Part shown: piece after piece, positions 12,977 through 15,000 of the stretch | How the letters are laid out: every line of letters begins with the position of its first letter | How positions within the stretch are numbered: the first letter of the stretch is position 1 | Assembly: GCF_946478885.1 (NCBI RefSeq) | Contig: NZ_CAMLDX010000085.1 | Location: 1-15,000, forward strand | DNA length: 15,000 bases | Direction: 5' to 3' | Source: an uncultured Bacillus sp. | GTDB lineage: Bacteria > Bacillota > Bacilli > Bacillales_B > DSM-18226 | Program-made: the position numbers and the translations under genes | Notes under the pieces: generated by a model | The model's database searches: none | Told to the model about the DNA's origin: nothing | What the model saw: only the letters and a program-made list of their open reading frames with translations

Positions 12977-14635
12977 ATGACAGAAATCAATCGCCGTAAA
13001 TTTTTAACATATGTTGGTACAGGTGTTACAGCTTTAGCTGCTACATCTGCCGGAATCAGTAATTTTGTGCCTGAGGTTGAAGCAAAAGGGACGGAAGCCG
13101 CCAATCGCTTGTTAGGTTTTAATAAAAAAGTGTCCGGATTAAAATTTAAACCAATCAAACCATCTGATGTCGATGATGTTATTCTTCCAAAAGGATTCAA
13201 ATATGAAGTAGTGGCTGCTTATGGGGATAAAATTCACCCAGATGGAGACACATTCGGCTTTAACAGTGACTTTACTATGTATTTCCCAATCGATGGTTCT
13301 TCGAAACGCGGCTTACTTTGGGTGAATCATGAGTATTCAAGTGATGTATTTATAACAGGGAAGCCTGCCGCTGGGAACGGGAAATATACGGCAAAGCAAA
13401 TTGAGCAAATGCTGTATGTCCAAGGCGGATCGATTATTGAAGTTGTTTGGAATCGCACTAGTGGATGGAAATTGGACGCGACCTCTAAATATGGCAGACG
13501 TATTTCTGGTTTAACAATGTTTGATGTAACAGGTCCTGCCAGAGGGTCGCAGGCTATTGATGGTGTAACACAAATCAAAGGAACATTTGCAAACTGTTCT
13601 GGAGGTAAAACGCTTTGGAATACGGTTTTATCGGCAGAAGAAAACTATGAAGCGACCTGTGAGGCAGCGGCCTTAAATGAAAATCTATATGGCTGGATTG
13701 TCGAAATTGATCCATTTAATCCTACCTTCAAGGTGCGCAAGCATACAGCCTTAGGCCGCTTCCACCATGAAAATGCCGCGATGGGCTTAACAAAGGACGG
13801 CCGTATTGTCGTGTATATGGGCGACGATAAAACAGATGCTTGTGTATACAAGTTTATTAGTAACGGAAAATACGATGCATCCCGCGGAACGGCCAATTCT
13901 GCGTTATTAGAAGATGGTACGCTTTATGCAGCCAATATGGGTTCAGGTATGTGGGTGCCATTAACTTTAGAAAATGTTCAAAAAGCAGCGAAAGATAAAA
14001 AGGAAATCCTTGAAAAGTTTAAAACGCAAGCAGATGTATTGGTTTATGCGGCTGAAGCCGCGATATTAGTTGGCGGTACTCCAACAGACCGTCCTGAGGA
14101 TGTTGAAATCAGCCCATTCGATCATACGATGTATATTGCACACACAAACAATTCCAATCATGGAAATTTCCATGGCCATATTACAAGATTTATAGAAGAC
14201 AATAATGATCTTGGTTCGCTGACATTTGATTATGAAATTTTCGCCGCAGGTGGAAAACAAAGTGGATTCAGTGCCCCTGATAACTTAACATTTGACTCTC
14301 AGGGAAACCTTTGGACAGTGACAGACATTTCTTCCAACAAACTGAATGACGGTATCTACAAGCACTTTAAAAATAATGGCGTGTTTGTCATACCGACCAT
14401 GCCAAACAAAAAGATAAAAGAAGATGAAGTGGGAGAAGCGCACCAATTTGCTTCTGCGCCAATTGAAGCCGAAATGACTGGCCCATGCTTTACTCCGGAT
14501 GAAACTACTTTATTCCTGTCTGTTCAGCATCCTGGTGAAGAAACAGCCAATATGAACAACCCGACAAGCATGTGGCCGCACCGTAAAGGAGACAACATTC
14601 CAAGGCCTGCTGTTATAGCCATTACCGGATTCTAA
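12977..14635 (+). CDS. phoX: Tat-exported PhoX-family alkaline phosphatase (DUF839)
   Basis: Secreted phosphatase of the PhoX family (PF05787), whose characterised members need iron and calcium and release phosphate from phosphomonoesters. The 552-residue precursor starts with a twin-arginine signal, NRRKFL (5-10), a hydrophobic stretch (about 12-28) and a plausible cleavage after VEA at 36. Conserved features are VNHEY (116-120), NCSGGKTLWNTVLSAEEN (206-223) containing Cys207 and Glu221/Glu222, GRFHHENA (260-267) and MGDD (281-284), consistent with the metal-ligand regions of PhoX; exact ligand assignment needs alignment. RRK at the N-terminus with a folded metal cofactor explains Tat use. 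The ATG at 12977 has AGGGAG at 12959-12964, somewhat distant. tatA follows after 75 bp with no terminator between, so they probably form an operon, comparable to B. subtilis phoD-tatAd. Confidence 0.9.
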   Translation: MTEINRRKFLTYVGTGVTALAATSAGISNFVPEVEAKGTEAANRLLGFNKKVSGLKFKPIKPSDVDDVILPKGFKYEVVAAYGDKIHPDGDTFGFNSDFTMYFPIDGSSKRGLLWVNHEYSSDVFITGKPAAGNGKYTAKQIEQMLYVQGGSIIEVVWNRTSGWKLDATSKYGRRISGLTMFDVTGPARGSQAIDGVTQIKGTFANCSGGKTLWNTVLSAEENYEATCEAAALNENLYGWIVEIDPFNPTFKVRKHTALGRFHHENAAMGLTKDGRIVVYMGDDKTDACVYKFISNGKYDASRGTANSALLEDGTLYAANMGSGMWVPLTLENVQKAAKDKKEILEKFKTQADVLVYAAEAAILVGGTPTDRPEDVEISPFDHTMYIAHTNNSNHGNFHGHITRFIEDNNDLGSLTFDYEIFAAGGKQSGFSAPDNLTFDSQGNLWTVTDISSNKLNDGIYKHFKNNGVFVIPTMPNKKIKEDEVGEAHQFASAPIEAEMTGPCFTPDETTLFLSVQHPGEETANMNNPTSMWPHRKGDNIPRPAVIAITGF

Positions 14636-14638
14636 TTC

Positions 14639-14651
14639 GGTGCCTGACACC
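14639..14651. repeat. Intergenic 13-bp palindrome copy 4 (GGTGCCTGACACC)
   Basis: The most symmetric copy, four bases after the phoX stop codon, with arms extendable to TCGGTG...CACCGA. It could form a small hairpin between phoX and tatA. No T-run follows on the plus strand, so it is not a plus-strand terminator. Confidence 0.5.
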
Positions 14652-14710
14652 GAAAAAAGACAGTTGTTCATGTGGAGAAGATGGGTGAGCGCTTTTTATG
14701 GGGGTGACTT

Positions 14711-14857
14711 ATGCTTTCAACTATTGGGATTCCAGGATTGATTTTAATACTGGTTCTTGCCTTGATTGTTTTTGGCCCGTCTAAGCTTCCTGAGATTGGC
14801 AGGGCATTCGGAACAACCTTAAAGGAGTTTAAACGATCAACAAAGGAATTAGTTTAA
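14711..14857 (+). CDS. tatA: Sec-independent translocase TatA, shortened by an in-frame stop
   Basis: Pore-forming subunit of the twin-arginine translocase. The 48 residues contain the complete core: periplasm-side N-terminus, one membrane helix [18 protein letters not shown] (5-22), the [14 protein letters not shown] hinge and start of the amphipathic helix (21-34), and [14 protein letters not shown]. It is closest to B. subtilis TatAd. The frame stops at TAA 14855-14857, but the same frame then reads DEEKSKDESHLKTAE to a TAG at 14903-14905, which is a typical acidic TatA tail. The ancestral gene therefore probably encoded 64 residues. In E. coli the TatA tail is dispensable, so the short form may still work. 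GGGGGTG at 14700-14706 serves as ribosome binding site. A tatC is not found before the terminator. Confidence 0.88.
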   Translation: MLSTIGIPGLILILVLALIVFGPSKLPEIGRAFGTTLKEFKRSTKELV

Positions 14858-14921
14858 GATGAGGAAAAATCAAAGGATGAAAGTCATTTAAAGACTGCAG
14901 AATAGTATATTTTTTATTTAC

Positions 14922-14950
14922 AGAAGCCCATGGACAGAAGGGCTTCTTTA
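14922..14950 (+). terminator. Intrinsic terminator after tatA
   Basis: AGAAGCCC (14922-14929) and GGGCTTCT (14940-14947) form a perfect 8-bp stem with a ten-base loop, followed by TTATTAAT. It closes the presumed phoX-tatA transcript without tatC. Confidence 0.8.
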
Positions 14951-14964
14951 TTAATGGTTTAGAA

Positions 14965-14987
14965 AACCCCTGGCTATGCCGGGGGTT
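14965..14987. mobile_element. Hairpin resembling an IS200/IS605-type element end
   Basis: AACCCCTGGC (14965-14974) pairs with GCCGGGGGTT (14978-14987) with one G-U pair and a three-base loop. No T-tract follows, so it does not look like a terminator. GC-rich CCCCTGGC/GCC-type subterminal hairpins followed by TTCCAGAGAGCTTAT resemble the left ends of IS200-type elements as I recall them. The transposase would lie beyond the window, so this is unproven. Confidence 0.4.
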
Positions 14988-15000
14988 CCAGAGAGCTTAT

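Noticed and set aside
13327..14260. Minus-strand reading frames inside the phosphatase gene
   Set aside because: They are antisense shadows without ribosome binding sites or recognisable motifs.
14635..14660. Hairpin after phoX as a terminator
   Set aside because: The GGTG/CACC stem is followed by A residues, not T residues, on the plus strand, so read-through into tatA is expected.

Overview
The window is AT-rich chromosomal DNA from a Gram-positive, aerobic, Bacillus-like bacterium (Bacillaceae). The evidence is AGGAGG-type ribosome binding sites, intrinsic terminators, a class I SAM riboswitch, and orthologues of Bacillus subtilis yclM, hom, ywaC, dctB/S/R/P and tatA. Gene order differs from B. 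subtilis, so it is probably one of the less studied genera (Neobacillus, Mesobacillus and Cytobacillus would all fit; this is inference). There is no tRNA, rRNA, CRISPR array or phage gene. A mobile element may begin at the extreme right edge.

Layout, left to right. (1) 66-1855: D-amino acid aminotransferase followed by a membrane-dipeptidase family enzyme, 14 bp apart, probably one transcript for D-amino acid and dipeptide turnover. (2) 1856-2191: a 336-bp gene-free stretch with a possible ORF remnant. (3) 2192-5134: aspartokinase III, then a promoter, SAM riboswitch, terminator and homoserine dehydrogenase. Together these enzymes carry aspartate towards homoserine, and the second is switched off by S-adenosylmethionine. 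The homoserine dehydrogenase lacks a recognisable C-terminal ACT domain, so it looks like a methionine-dedicated enzyme. (4) 5258-6481 (-): a 12-helix MFS efflux pump. (5) 6865-7551: a stand-alone (p)ppGpp synthetase of the YwaC/RelP type, with a promoter and a small leader ORF upstream.

(6) 7729-12794: a complete C4-dicarboxylate module. The symporter DctP and the binding-protein co-sensor DctB are on the minus strand; the kinase DctS and regulator DctR are divergent on the plus strand and overlap by 8 nt. DctB looks like a TRAP binding protein, but no TRAP permease is present, which fits its known role as a sensor partner of DctS. The dctP leader holds a weak -10, a tandem 9-bp repeat in activator position and a cre-like palindrome downstream of the presumed start. 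(7) 12977-14857: a Tat-exported PhoX-type phosphatase behind a possible Pho box, followed by a tatA gene interrupted by an in-frame TAA. No tatC follows. The window ends in a hairpin resembling the end of an IS200/IS605-type element.

A 13-bp near-palindrome, GGTGYCNGRYACY-like, occurs in four intergenic regions (5165, 7665, 12805, 14639). The most notable observations are the interrupted tatA, the SAM-controlled ACT-less homoserine dehydrogenase, the rewired dct locus, and the leader ORF before relP.
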